Shown here: in pieces, positions 42,667 through 51,705 of the stretch
How positions within the stretch are numbered: position 1 is the stretch's first letter
How the letters are laid out: every line of letters begins with the position of its first letter
Source of the DNA: Armatimonadota bacterium
GTDB lineage: Bacteria > Armatimonadota > Zipacnadia > Zipacnadales > JABUFB01
Length of the DNA stretch: 64,000 nt
Reading direction: 5' to 3'
Assembly: GCA_013314775.1 (NCBI GenBank)
Contig: JABUFB010000015.1
Span: forward strand, 86,652-150,651
Position numbers and translations under genes: made by a program
The notes under the pieces: generated by a model
What the model was told of the DNA's origin: nothing
The model's database searches: none
The model's input: the letters and a program-made list of their open reading frames with translations, nothing else

Positions 42667-45600
42667 GAGTGAAGCCGACGGCCACACTGTCTCAGGACAA
42701 TTGGGCTGCCGGGGCTGGTCCACTCCCCTCGCACTGTTCCTCTGCCTCTGCGCGGCGGCCTGGGGGAACGCTCATGTGACGGTCCGTATTGGAGTGCTGG
42801 CCCCAGAAGGAGCGACGGCCTGCTCGCGAGCGTGGAGTGCCACCGCCGAATACCTGACCGCCACCACCACCGGCTACAGATTCGAGATTGTCCCGGTGGA
42901 GTACGACTCCATTGCTCGCATGGCACGGATGCGCCAGATAGATATGGCCATCGTAGATCCCGGTGTCGGCCAGGCAATCGCAGGGGACGTCGGCGGTGGG
43001 CGAATAGCAGTGTTCAGGCGCAATACACCTGCAGGAGCCACAGCATCCGCAGCCGGCGCCGTGGTTGTGCGGGCAGATGGGTCCGAGATACGGCACCTGC
43101 GCGATCTTCGGGGCCGTTCTTTGGCCGCCGTCCACCCGACTTCGTTACAAGGGTGGCTTGCGGTCAAACGAGAACTGAAGGCCATCGGCATTGACACGGA
43201 GCGGGATCTGCGCTCAGTGCAGTTTCTTGGGTCGTACCGCGCAGTCCTCAATGCCGTGTTGGCGGGAGCGGTTGATGCCGGCGTGGTCCGTGCCGGGGTG
43301 CTGGAATCAGCCGTCGCGGATGGGACCATTGCGCCGCACCGCCTGCGAGTTGTGGCTGGTGCAACGCAGAGCCGTCTCCCTGTCGCACTGGCAGCCAGCA
43401 CCCGCGCCTACCCTGAATGGGAATTGCGGACCATCGGACACGTGTCGGACGCCCTGGCGAGGCGTGTGACTGTCTGCCTTCTGACTATGCCCGAGAATTG
43501 TACTGCGGCCGTCTCAAGTGGCGGCAGCGGCTGGACCGTTGCCGACCGCGAACAGGAGATTCTTGACTGCTGCCGCGAGCTTTCATTCGGCCCTTACTCG
43601 GACCGTGCGGTGATTACACTGCTGGACGCCTTGCGCCACGTCTGGCCGTTGGTCCTCACAGCAGTCCTGATTATCATCGCCCTGGGCGTCCGCTTATTGA
43701 GGGGGCGCGCGTTCCGGATTCGGCTGAGCTTGACCAACAACCGGCTACGGAGTCGCCTCCACTTCGAGCAGCAACTCATGGACGCCATCCCCAGTCCCGT
43801 TTTCCACAAGGACAGCCAGGGACGCTACACCGGGTGCAATCGAGCCTTCGAAGAGTTCTATGGGCTTGCCCGGTGCGACATTATTGGGAAAACGGTGTTT
43901 GACGTCGCGCCTGCTCATCTAGCTGAGAAGTGGCATGCGGCCGATATGCAGTTGTTTGAGCACCCGGGTAAACAGTGCTACGAGATGGAATTGAAGGACG
44001 CCGCCGGCAATGCCCGGAGTGTGATTTTCCACAAGGCCACCTTTGCCGATATGTCCGGTCGTGTCGCCGGGATTGTAGGGGTCATTCTGGACATCACCGC
44101 GCGCAAGGACGAGGAACGCAAGCGCGAAGCGCTGCTGGAGCAACTGCGTGAGAGCGATGCCATGCAGCGCGCGATCCTGGAAACCGCCGCCACCGCTGTG
44201 ATGACGGTGAACTCACAGCGGGTGATCACCTGCATCAATGAAGCGTTCACTCGGATCACTGGCTACCGACCGGAAGACATTGTGGGCAAGAGCTGCCTCG
44301 AGCTGCATGGCGACCCCTGCTGCCGGAAGTGTGGCGTTCTCGGCGAGGGGAGTGTCGAGGCGATCAGCCAGGCTGAGTGCCAGATCGTCGCAAAGGATGG
44401 TCGAACTTTGACCATCAAGAAGAACGCCCGCAGAATGCACGACTCCTCGGGCGAAATCACGGGCGCAATTGAATCATTCGTAGACGTGACTGAGCTTGTG
44501 GCAGCGCGCGAAGATGCCCTGGCAGCAACACGGGCCAAGAGCAGCTTTCTTGCACGCATGTCCCATGAGATTCGCACGCCCATGAACGGCGTCATCGGCA
44601 TGCTCGCCCTCACCCTGGATACGGAACTGACCGCTGAGCAGCGCGAGTTCCTCCAGGTCGCTCAGTCATCGGCCGAGGCCCTGCTGAGCATTCTCAACGA
44701 CATCCTTGACTTGTCGAAGATCGAGGCGGGACAACTCGAGTTGGACGCAGTGGAGTTCGATCTCGGCGCGATGGTTGAGGAGCTGGTTCGTTCCCTTGCG
44801 CCCCAGGCTGTCACCAAAGGCCTCGAGCTTGCGGCCCGCGTGGGTCAGGGCATCCCGGCCGTAGTCCTCGGAGACGCTCATCGTCTCCGCCAGGTGCTCA
44901 CCAACCTCGTGGGGAACGCGGTGAAGTTCACCAGCGCAGGAGAGGTGCTGGCGTCTGCAGATGTCAGCCAATGGGAGGGCGATCGATGCTGGGTCCAATT
45001 CTCGGTGCGCGATACGGGACCAGGCATCGCTCCCGAAGCTCTGGGGCGGATTTTCGAACCCTTCGAACAGGAGGAAACGTCCACCACGCGGCGCTTTGGC
45101 GGAACGGGCCTGGGCCTGGCGATATGCAAGCAGGTCGTGGAGATGATGGGCGGTGCGATCTGGGTCGAAAGCGCCGTAGGTGAGGGCAGCACGTTCACAT
45201 TCCGGGTGCCCTTCCCTGTGGTCAGTGGCAAGAGCGAGACCCACACCGTGGACCAAGCGGTGCTACAGGGCATGAAGACACTTGTTGTGGACGACAATGC
45301 GACGAACCGCAGGATACTGGCGGAGTATCTCAGGGGCTGGGGCTGCGTCCCGACACTGGTGTCAAGTGCCGACCAAGCCCTCCAGGCCCTTCGGAACGCC
45401 GCAGATCGAGATCCCTACAGGCTTGCGCTGATTGACGTCCAGATGCCCGCCACGGACGGGTTCCAGCTCTGCGAGGCCATCACGAATGACGACCGCCTGT
45501 CAGACACCGTGTTGCTCCTGATTAGCTCCCTGATGCCGGGATTCTCCCAACGGGCTCGGACGGTAGGGGCTCGCGGCTATGCAATGAAGCCGGTGCGACG

Positions 45601-46474
45601 CGCGGACCTGCTCAATACAATCCTCACGGCGCTCGGTCTGGAAGATGCTGCAAAGTGTCAGGTCGCGCATGAGAGGCAAGCTTCATTCTCAGCCGCGCAA
45701 TCCCTGCGGATCCTGGCGGCTGAAGACAATCCGGTGAACCAGCAGATACTGTTGACTGCACTGAAACGGGCTGGCCATCAGGTGACCTTGGCGCAGGATG
45801 GCGAGCAGGCCGTGGCGCTCGCGGAGACTCGGACCTTCGACATCATCCTCATGGACGTTGAAATGCCCAAGATGAGCGGTATCGAAGCCACCATCGTCTT
45901 GCGACAGAGGCACATCTGCGACCAGACGCCGATTATTGCACTCACGGCCCATGCCCTTGAACGTGACCGCGACCGGTGCATCGCGGCCGGTATGGACGGG
46001 TACCTCTCCAAGCCATTCACCCCGGCCAAGCTTGCCGCGGAGCTGGCGCGATGGACTAACAAACGCGGCGGAGATGTCGTTTCGGCCCCGGTCCAGGCGG
46101 ACGCCTCGGACCCAACGGGCGATTCGCCCATCGACCTATCCATAGTCGGAGACTGGGCGCAGGACGAGGAGTTTCTGCGGGAGATGATCGGGGAGCTGCT
46201 GGCGCACAGCACGTCTGTCCTGGCAGAGCTGCCCACAGCTATCGAGGGGGGCGATGCCGAGTCCGTGCGACGGCTTGGCCATTCCCTCAAGGGCGGTGCA
46301 GCGGCCATGGGAGCTCTCGTCCTGGCGGACGCCGCCCACGAAATCGAGACCGCGGCAGCTGCAGGAGACCTGACTGCGGCTGCGGCGGCAGTGGAGAAGA
46401 CGCGCGGTCACGTCGACGACTTGCGCCACTGGGCAGCCCGCAAGGGGGTTCTGATCCCTGCTCAAAGTACATAA
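42656..46474 (+). CDS. Hybrid histidine kinase with PhnD-like sensor, PAS, two receivers and Hpt
   Basis: A 1272-aa multidomain kinase. Signal/TM near residues 24-40; a periplasmic PhnD/phosphonate-binding-like domain (about 42-310: VTVRIGVLAPEGATACSRAW); TM about 325-350; PAS (375-490); PAS (505-620, with CRKCGVLGEGS); HisKA H637 in MSHEIRTPMNGVIG; HATPase with GTGLGLAICKQ; receiver 1 with D927 (IDVQMPATDG); receiver 2 with D1067 (MDVEMPKMSG); Hpt H1209 (GHSLKGGAAAMG). A full phosphorelay in one chain. The Hpt end implies a separate target regulator. Confidence 0.9.
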   Translation: MKPRSEADGHTVSGQLGCRGWSTPLALFLCLCAAAWGNAHVTVRIGVLAPEGATACSRAWSATAEYLTATTTGYRFEIVPVEYDSIARMARMRQIDMAIVDPGVGQAIAGDVGGGRIAVFRRNTPAGATASAAGAVVVRADGSEIRHLRDLRGRSLAAVHPTSLQGWLAVKRELKAIGIDTERDLRSVQFLGSYRAVLNAVLAGAVDAGVVRAGVLESAVADGTIAPHRLRVVAGATQSRLPVALAASTRAYPEWELRTIGHVSDALARRVTVCLLTMPENCTAAVSSGGSGWTVADREQEILDCCRELSFGPYSDRAVITLLDALRHVWPLVLTAVLIIIALGVRLLRGRAFRIRLSLTNNRLRSRLHFEQQLMDAIPSPVFHKDSQGRYTGCNRAFEEFYGLARCDIIGKTVFDVAPAHLAEKWHAADMQLFEHPGKQCYEMELKDAAGNARSVIFHKATFADMSGRVAGIVGVILDITARKDEERKREALLEQLRESDAMQRAILETAATAVMTVNSQRVITCINEAFTRITGYRPEDIVGKSCLELHGDPCCRKCGVLGEGSVEAISQAECQIVAKDGRTLTIKKNARRMHDSSGEITGAIESFVDVTELVAAREDALAATRAKSSFLARMSHEIRTPMNGVIGMLALTLDTELTAEQREFLQVAQSSAEALLSILNDILDLSKIEAGQLELDAVEFDLGAMVEELVRSLAPQAVTKGLELAARVGQGIPAVVLGDAHRLRQVLTNLVGNAVKFTSAGEVLASADVSQWEGDRCWVQFSVRDTGPGIAPEALGRIFEPFEQEETSTTRRFGGTGLGLAICKQVVEMMGGAIWVESAVGEGSTFTFRVPFPVVSGKSETHTVDQAVLQGMKTLVVDDNATNRRILAEYLRGWGCVPTLVSSADQALQALRNAADRDPYRLALIDVQMPATDGFQLCEAITNDDRLSDTVLLLISSLMPGFSQRARTVGARGYAMKPVRRADLLNTILTALGLEDAAKCQVAHERQASFSAAQSLRILAAEDNPVNQQILLTALKRAGHQVTLAQDGEQAVALAETRTFDIILMDVEMPKMSGIEATIVLRQRHICDQTPIIALTAHALERDRDRCIAAGMDGYLSKPFTPAKLAAELARWTNKRGGDVVSAPVQADASDPTGDSPIDLSIVGDWAQDEEFLREMIGELLAHSTSVLAELPTAIEGGDAESVRRLGHSLKGGAAAMGALVLADAAHEIETAAAAGDLTAAAAAVEKTRGHVDDLRHWAARKGVLIPAQST

Positions 46475-47027
46475 CCTGGCTGTGCACGAGCAGGAACCGA
46501 GGGGACGACGGCACCACCTTCCTGTGAAATCAGGGATCGCTGACACCGAAATAGGGGATGTCCCGATATGAACTATACCCGCTGCGCGCTATCCTTTGTC
46601 AGAGAGTACTAAGTTCGCGCCGCCAGCACGCAGGCGGTGTTGGCGGAAGGCCATGGGACACCAGGCGTCCCGATCGCGAAAGTCCTGGTTCATGGGGGCA
46701 CAGACGGGGCAACGGATTACCGCTCACGCGGGCCTGTACTCCACTATACCGACAGTCGGCCGCATTGCGCTCTCACATCCAGAAACCACTCCGTCTCCTT
46801 CATGATGGGGTGACTGGGCAAGAACACGGTGAACGTCAGCGTAGTGTGGGAGCCGTTCGCATCTCAAGGACGTGAACTATGCCAGCCTGGCCGGCGCATG
46901 CTGCCGGTCCCGACACAACGGTTCGCTTGGACTGTCCCAAGCGCCGCAATCGCCGTCGGCAGTCGTGGAATGAGAGGCAACTGCAGTGTACCTAAATGGG
47001 TTGCCAGCATGACCCCGGAGGGAGAAC
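46475..47027 (+). other. Intergenic region of 553 bases
   Basis: No gene or RNA that I can support; short frames here have no recognisable protein character. A ribosome binding site (GGAGGGAG) precedes the following gene. Confidence 0.45.
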
Positions 47028-47426
47028 ATGGCTCACCGCATACTGGTCGTCGATGATTGCGAGGAAATGCAGGACCTGTATCGCACTGTCCTTGAAGTGC
47101 ATGGCTACGAAGTCGTACAGGCCCGCGACGGGATGCAGGGGATTGCGGCCCTGAGCGAAGGTGTCCGGCCCGATGTGATCGTGCTTGACATCTCCATGCC
47201 GAAACTCACCGGGTGGGATGTACTGCGCCTCGTCCAGGAGAATCCCGATTGGCAGGACATACCGATTGTCGTGATTTCGGCCCTGGGGCAGCCCTCCAAT
47301 GTTCAGCGTGGCTGGTCCTTGGGCGCCGCATCCTACCTGTACAAACCAGTGGCGGTGGACGAACTGCTCCTCATGGTCAATAGGCTGGTCTCCCTGGCTG
47401 AGACCGCCTCGATCGAACAGGCGTGA
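47028..47426 (+). CDS. Single-domain response regulator
   Basis: A 132-aa receiver: RILVVDDCEEMQDLY, VIVLDISMPKLTGWDV, VVISALGQP, YLYKPVAVDELLLM. Strong GGAGGGAG before its ATG. It is followed 37 bases later by a kinase in the same orientation. Confidence 0.9.
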   Translation: MAHRILVVDDCEEMQDLYRTVLEVHGYEVVQARDGMQGIAALSEGVRPDVIVLDISMPKLTGWDVLRLVQENPDWQDIPIVVISALGQPSNVQRGWSLGAASYLYKPVAVDELLLMVNRLVSLAETASIEQA

Positions 47427-47463
47427 CGAGGGCAGTCAGGCACGCCCAGCGGGGGTTGGGATC

Positions 47464-49443
47464 ATGTCTGTGAGCGCGAGGCTAAATCTGGCGACAGCCC
47501 TGGTGTTCGTGGCCGCAGCGATGGCGGCAGTGGCCATGTACTTCTCCCACCTGGAAGTCGTGCGCCAATCATCTCTGTTGCGGCAGAGCGGGGAAATACA
47601 GGCCAGTCTCGAGCAGCTTGACGCCCTCACCGCGGCGTGCACGACACCAGACGACGATACTCGTCGTAAGCTCTGGCTCTCCGTTCATGCCCAGGCCCGC
47701 AGCGACCTGGAAGGTTTCCGGACTGACAGTTCCTATGCCCACGCGCTGCTGGCTGACATTGCCCGACGGCACGAACAGCTCTTCAGGCTGTTCAACGGGT
47801 CCGCCGAACATCGCTCCGGCGACGCATCCCTCTCTCCACCAGGACGGCCCACCCCCCTGGTCACCGAAATCTCCAGCGCCATTGTGAACGATGGACGCCG
47901 CCTGCGCCAGCATTACGTCACAAAGCTCCTCGATGCCGAGATCCACGCCAAACACGTGGTGCTTGGCGTACTCCTCTTTCTGATGTGGCTCAACATTGCA
48001 ACAGTTCTCACCGTCAGGCAATCAGCGCTCCAGCCGATAATGGACATTCAGCGAGCGGCTGAGAAGGTTGCCGGAGGCGACATTTCCGTGCGCCTGGACA
48101 ATAAGGTTCGGAACGAAGCCGGCGCCGCTGTGGAGGCCTTCAACCGCATGATCTGCGCGGTCTCCGAGCAGCACCACAGGCTATCGGACGACTTCAGGCA
48201 GGCGCTGCGGAAGAACGCAAAGCGGACAGCGGAAGTCGAAGCGGAACTCGAAGAGACACGCGATCAGCTGCAGACTCAGTCTGCCTTGCGGGCCCAAGCA
48301 GAACAGGCCGCCGCATTGCACGCCCAGCAGGTCGAGACGATTCTGAGGGTTTTTCCCGAAGTGATGTACGTGGCGGATACAGAGACCTTTGAGCTGCTCT
48401 TTGTCAATGACCGCTTCCGCAACATGCTCGCGAAAGACCCCGTGGGCGGCACCTGCTTCGTCGAACTGCACGGTCGCGAAGACCCGTGCGAGTTCTGCAC
48501 CAACGCCCTCCTTCGAGAGACGGGAGGAGTATGCCAGCATGAAATCTACAACGCCAAGCTGGACCGGCATTTCATGGCAACTGACCTGCTGATACAGTGG
48601 CCCACCGGTGGGAGCTTCCGTCCAGCTCTGCTTCAGGTCTCCGTTGACAACACTTGGTCCAGAGCGGCCCAGGGGGATCGGCAGTTGGTGATCCAGGAGC
48701 TCGAACGCCGAAACAAGGAACTCGAGCGTTTCACCCGGACCGTCTGTCATGAACTCAGAGGGCCGATGGTCACTATCGCAGGATTTGCTTCGTTGCTCGA
48801 AAAGGCCTCTCATGATGGCTGCCCGCAAGACCTGCGCGAAGACGTGTCCCGCATCCGCCAGGCCGCGGAGGACGGCGCGAATATCGTTGACGAACTGATG
48901 CATCTTTCATCTGTCCGGAACCAGCCCCTGGAAGCGGCAGACGTCAGCCTGACTGAGCTCGTCAGCGAGATCCTCGATCCACTGAGCCTGGACCTGGCTC
49001 AACACGGAATCGCGCTGAGCGTGGCGCCCGACCTGCCGGACATACACATCGATCGGGGGCGCATCAGCTATATCCTGCGCAATCTCTTCGGGAGCGCAAT
49101 CCAGTCGGTCCGCGGGCGGCCGGACCCACAGGTCGAGATCGGATGGAGCCAATCCGACGCCGGCGGGCCCGTGGTCTTCGTTCGCACCAACGCTACCGGG
49201 ATGATCCATGCAGGGCAGGATGTCATCACTGATGAGTTCGACCAGTCCGGCACAGACGTCTGCGGGACGTCCCTGGGGCATGCCCTGGCAAAGCGGGTCA
49301 TGGAAGATCTGGAAGGGTGCGTGTGGACCGAGTCGCGCAGCCCGTCCCTTGGCGTAACCGTCACAATAACACTGCCGCAGGCATCCCTTGGCGAGCAAAG
49401 CCTGGTCGCCATGGGTGGCCGCCACGCCTCCTCGCAGGCGTGA
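47464..49443 (+). CDS. Membrane histidine kinase-like protein with degenerate ATPase domain
   Basis: A 659-aa protein. TM at about 9-28, periplasmic helical domain, TM about 165-183, HAMP (IQRAAEKVAGGDISVRLDNK), coiled coil, PAS with a CxxC-rich insert (LHGREDPCEFC), HisKA with H429 (VCHELRGPM). The ATPase domain is poor: the N-box reads LRNLFGSAIQSV instead of N..NA, the G1 box is TNATGMI and the G2 box CGTSLGHA. It may be ATP-free and act as a scaffold or phosphatase. ATG at 47464. Confidence 0.78.
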   Translation: MSVSARLNLATALVFVAAAMAAVAMYFSHLEVVRQSSLLRQSGEIQASLEQLDALTAACTTPDDDTRRKLWLSVHAQARSDLEGFRTDSSYAHALLADIARRHEQLFRLFNGSAEHRSGDASLSPPGRPTPLVTEISSAIVNDGRRLRQHYVTKLLDAEIHAKHVVLGVLLFLMWLNIATVLTVRQSALQPIMDIQRAAEKVAGGDISVRLDNKVRNEAGAAVEAFNRMICAVSEQHHRLSDDFRQALRKNAKRTAEVEAELEETRDQLQTQSALRAQAEQAAALHAQQVETILRVFPEVMYVADTETFELLFVNDRFRNMLAKDPVGGTCFVELHGREDPCEFCTNALLRETGGVCQHEIYNAKLDRHFMATDLLIQWPTGGSFRPALLQVSVDNTWSRAAQGDRQLVIQELERRNKELERFTRTVCHELRGPMVTIAGFASLLEKASHDGCPQDLREDVSRIRQAAEDGANIVDELMHLSSVRNQPLEAADVSLTELVSEILDPLSLDLAQHGIALSVAPDLPDIHIDRGRISYILRNLFGSAIQSVRGRPDPQVEIGWSQSDAGGPVVFVRTNATGMIHAGQDVITDEFDQSGTDVCGTSLGHALAKRVMEDLEGCVWTESRSPSLGVTVTITLPQASLGEQSLVAMGGRHASSQA

Positions 49444-49507
49444 AAAGTGCGAAGGAAGCCGATGGTTGCTCACTGACCGTGAGTGGCCCCGATGGAGGCA
49501 CACAGAC

Positions 49508-51166
49508 GTGATCGCCACCGTCGCCTCACATATCTCGATACCGAATGCCGGCGCACTTTCGAGTGCCCTGGGCCTGCGGAGGGTCCTGGTTGTCGACAGC
49601 AATGCAGACCACGTGGAGTTGATCGCGCGCGCATTCCGGGGCCACTCACGAACATACAGGCTCATCTCGGCAAGCGCCGTCGCTGAAGCTCGCGTGCTCC
49701 TGGCCGCGGAGCCGGTGGACCTGATTCTCGCCGACGAAATGCTGCCGGACGGTGAGGGCATTGACCTGCTGCCGAACAATCATTCGGAGCTGAACACTCC
49801 CCTTGTCCTGATGACGGCTCATCTCGATCACTCCGCGCTCGTCACGGCCCTGAAACGTGGTGCTGTGGACTGCATCGTGAAGTCGGCTCACTCCATCGCC
49901 GCCCTGCCTGACACGGCAGACCGAATCCTGCGAGAATGGTCGCTGGTGCAGGAACAGCGACGAATGCAGGAAGCCCTTGATGTCAGCAGGCGCCGAGCAT
50001 TGAGCCTCTTTGAACACAGCCCGATAGCTCTGTGGGAGGAAGACTGTTCAGCCGTCAAACAACTCATCGACGATTTGGGCGCATCTCGCGTGGACGAGTT
50101 CCGCGAGATGCTCGAGAATCAGCCCGAACTCGTGGACCGGTGCCTTTCCAGGGTCAATCTCATAGCCGTCAACCAGGCGGCCCAGGAGCTGCTGGGCGCC
50201 GAGACTACGGCTCAGGTGCGCGAGGAGTTCCGCTCACTGTTCACCGACAGCTTCCGCGAATGCTTCAAGCGCGTGCTGTCTGCTATGCAACAGAACGCAG
50301 GCAGAGTGTCCTGCGAGACCAAATTGCGCACCTTCGCCGGCGAGACCAGAGAAATCCAACTCCGATGGGCAGTCGTGCCCGGCCACGAATCGGACTATTC
50401 AAGGGTGCTTGTCAGCCTGGCAGACATCACGCAACTGCGCCAAACCCAGCGGCTGTTGGAGCAGCAGAAGACAGAACTGCAGCGTTCAAACGAAGAGCTG
50501 CAGCAATTTGCGTACATCGCCTCCCACGACCTTCAGGAACCCCTCAGGATGATCTCCAGCTACCTGCAGCTTCTCGAACGGCGCTACGGAGATCAACTGG
50601 ACCAGGACGCCCGAGATTTCATCGGGTTCGCTGTTGACGGCGCGAAGAGAATGCGGCAGCTGATCACTGACCTCCTGGCATATTCGCGAGTTAGCAACCG
50701 GGGCAACTCACCAGACCTTGTGGACAGCGGAGAAGTCCTCGCAGAGGCTCTTCACGACCTGAGCCAACTCATCGCCGATACTGGAGCCAATGTCGAGTAC
50801 GATCAGCTGCCCGTGCTAGTTGCGGACCGAGGACAATTGGGGCAGCTATTCCGCAATCTGTTAGCGAACGCGATGAAGTTCTGTGAGCAGGCTCCGCGAA
50901 TCCAGGTGAGTGCGCAGCCGGACGGCGAAAACTGGGTAATCTCGGTGCGTGACAACGGAATCGGGATCGCACCCGAGCATGCGGAACGCATCTTCCTTAT
51001 CTTTCAGCGACTCCACTCCCGCGCTAAGTATCCAGGGACCGGCATCGGCCTGGCCATCTGCAAACGGATAGTGGAGCGGCACGGAGGGCGGCTTTGGGTG
51101 GAGTCGACAGTCGGTGAGGGCTCAGTATTCCGATTCACTCTGCCGGGCGTGAGGGGGGAACAATGA
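49508..51166 (+). CDS. Hybrid sensor kinase, receiver-PAS-HisKA-HATPase
   Basis: A 552-aa soluble kinase. Receiver (VLVVDSNADHVELI, LILADEMLPDGEG), PAS (about 150-290), HisKA with H340 in YIASHDLQEPLRMI, HATPase with intact N and G boxes (FRNLLANAMKF, DNGIGIAPEHAERIF, GTGIGLAICKRIV). The HDLQEPL H-box is the phytochrome-associated type. Start GTG at 49508 after GGAGGC. It overlaps the following receiver gene. Confidence 0.9.
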   Translation: MIATVASHISIPNAGALSSALGLRRVLVVDSNADHVELIARAFRGHSRTYRLISASAVAEARVLLAAEPVDLILADEMLPDGEGIDLLPNNHSELNTPLVLMTAHLDHSALVTALKRGAVDCIVKSAHSIAALPDTADRILREWSLVQEQRRMQEALDVSRRRALSLFEHSPIALWEEDCSAVKQLIDDLGASRVDEFREMLENQPELVDRCLSRVNLIAVNQAAQELLGAETTAQVREEFRSLFTDSFRECFKRVLSAMQQNAGRVSCETKLRTFAGETREIQLRWAVVPGHESDYSRVLVSLADITQLRQTQRLLEQQKTELQRSNEELQQFAYIASHDLQEPLRMISSYLQLLERRYGDQLDQDARDFIGFAVDGAKRMRQLITDLLAYSRVSNRGNSPDLVDSGEVLAEALHDLSQLIADTGANVEYDQLPVLVADRGQLGQLFRNLLANAMKFCEQAPRIQVSAQPDGENWVISVRDNGIGIAPEHAERIFLIFQRLHSRAKYPGTGIGLAICKRIVERHGGRLWVESTVGEGSVFRFTLPGVRGEQ

Positions 51167-51624
51167 TGCGTGACGAGCCGGTGCCCAGGGTCCTCAAAAT
51201 ACTCCTCGTTGAGGACAATCCCGGCGACGTGCGCTTGACCATGGAGGCGCTGAAGGAAGCTAAATTGCTGAATGAAGTCCATGCTGTTGACGACGGCGAG
51301 AAAGCGCTGGCCTTCCTTCGGCGTGAGACGCCTTACGAGAACGCTTGCACCCCTGACCTGGTCCTGCTGGATCTCAACCTTCCGCGCATGGACGGGAAGC
51401 AGGTGCTCGCCGAGATGAAGAGCGATCCAAGCCTGCGCAGTATTCCCGTGGTCGTGCTGACCACTTCGCAGGATGCGCGGGACGTGCTGGCCACCTACAA
51501 TCTCTTTGCAAATTGTTACATCGCCAAGCCGGTTGATCTCGACCAGTTCCTGACAGTCGTACGCTCCATTGAACAATTCTGGCTCGCGCTGGTTACGCTG
51601 CCGTCGCAGCGCGAGTGTGGGTAG
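51163..51624 (+). CDS. Single-domain response regulator (Rcp1-like)
   Basis: A 153-aa receiver: LLVEDNPGDVRLTMEALKEA, VLLDLNLPRMDGKQVL, VVLTTSQDARDVLATY, YIAKPVDLDQFL. The DNPGDVRLT opening and long loops are typical of Rcp1-type partners of HDLQEPL-type kinases, so it is likely the cognate regulator of the gene before it (ATG inside the kinase stop). Confidence 0.92.
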   Translation: MMRDEPVPRVLKILLVEDNPGDVRLTMEALKEAKLLNEVHAVDDGEKALAFLRRETPYENACTPDLVLLDLNLPRMDGKQVLAEMKSDPSLRSIPVVVLTTSQDARDVLATYNLFANCYIAKPVDLDQFLTVVRSIEQFWLALVTLPSQRECG

Positions 51625-51705
51625 GGTCGCATTGTGTTGGCGCAAAGAGCCTTACAAAGACTGATCTATAGCTACGCGAGCCGTTTGTGAAGGACGTGGC
51701 CGCCA

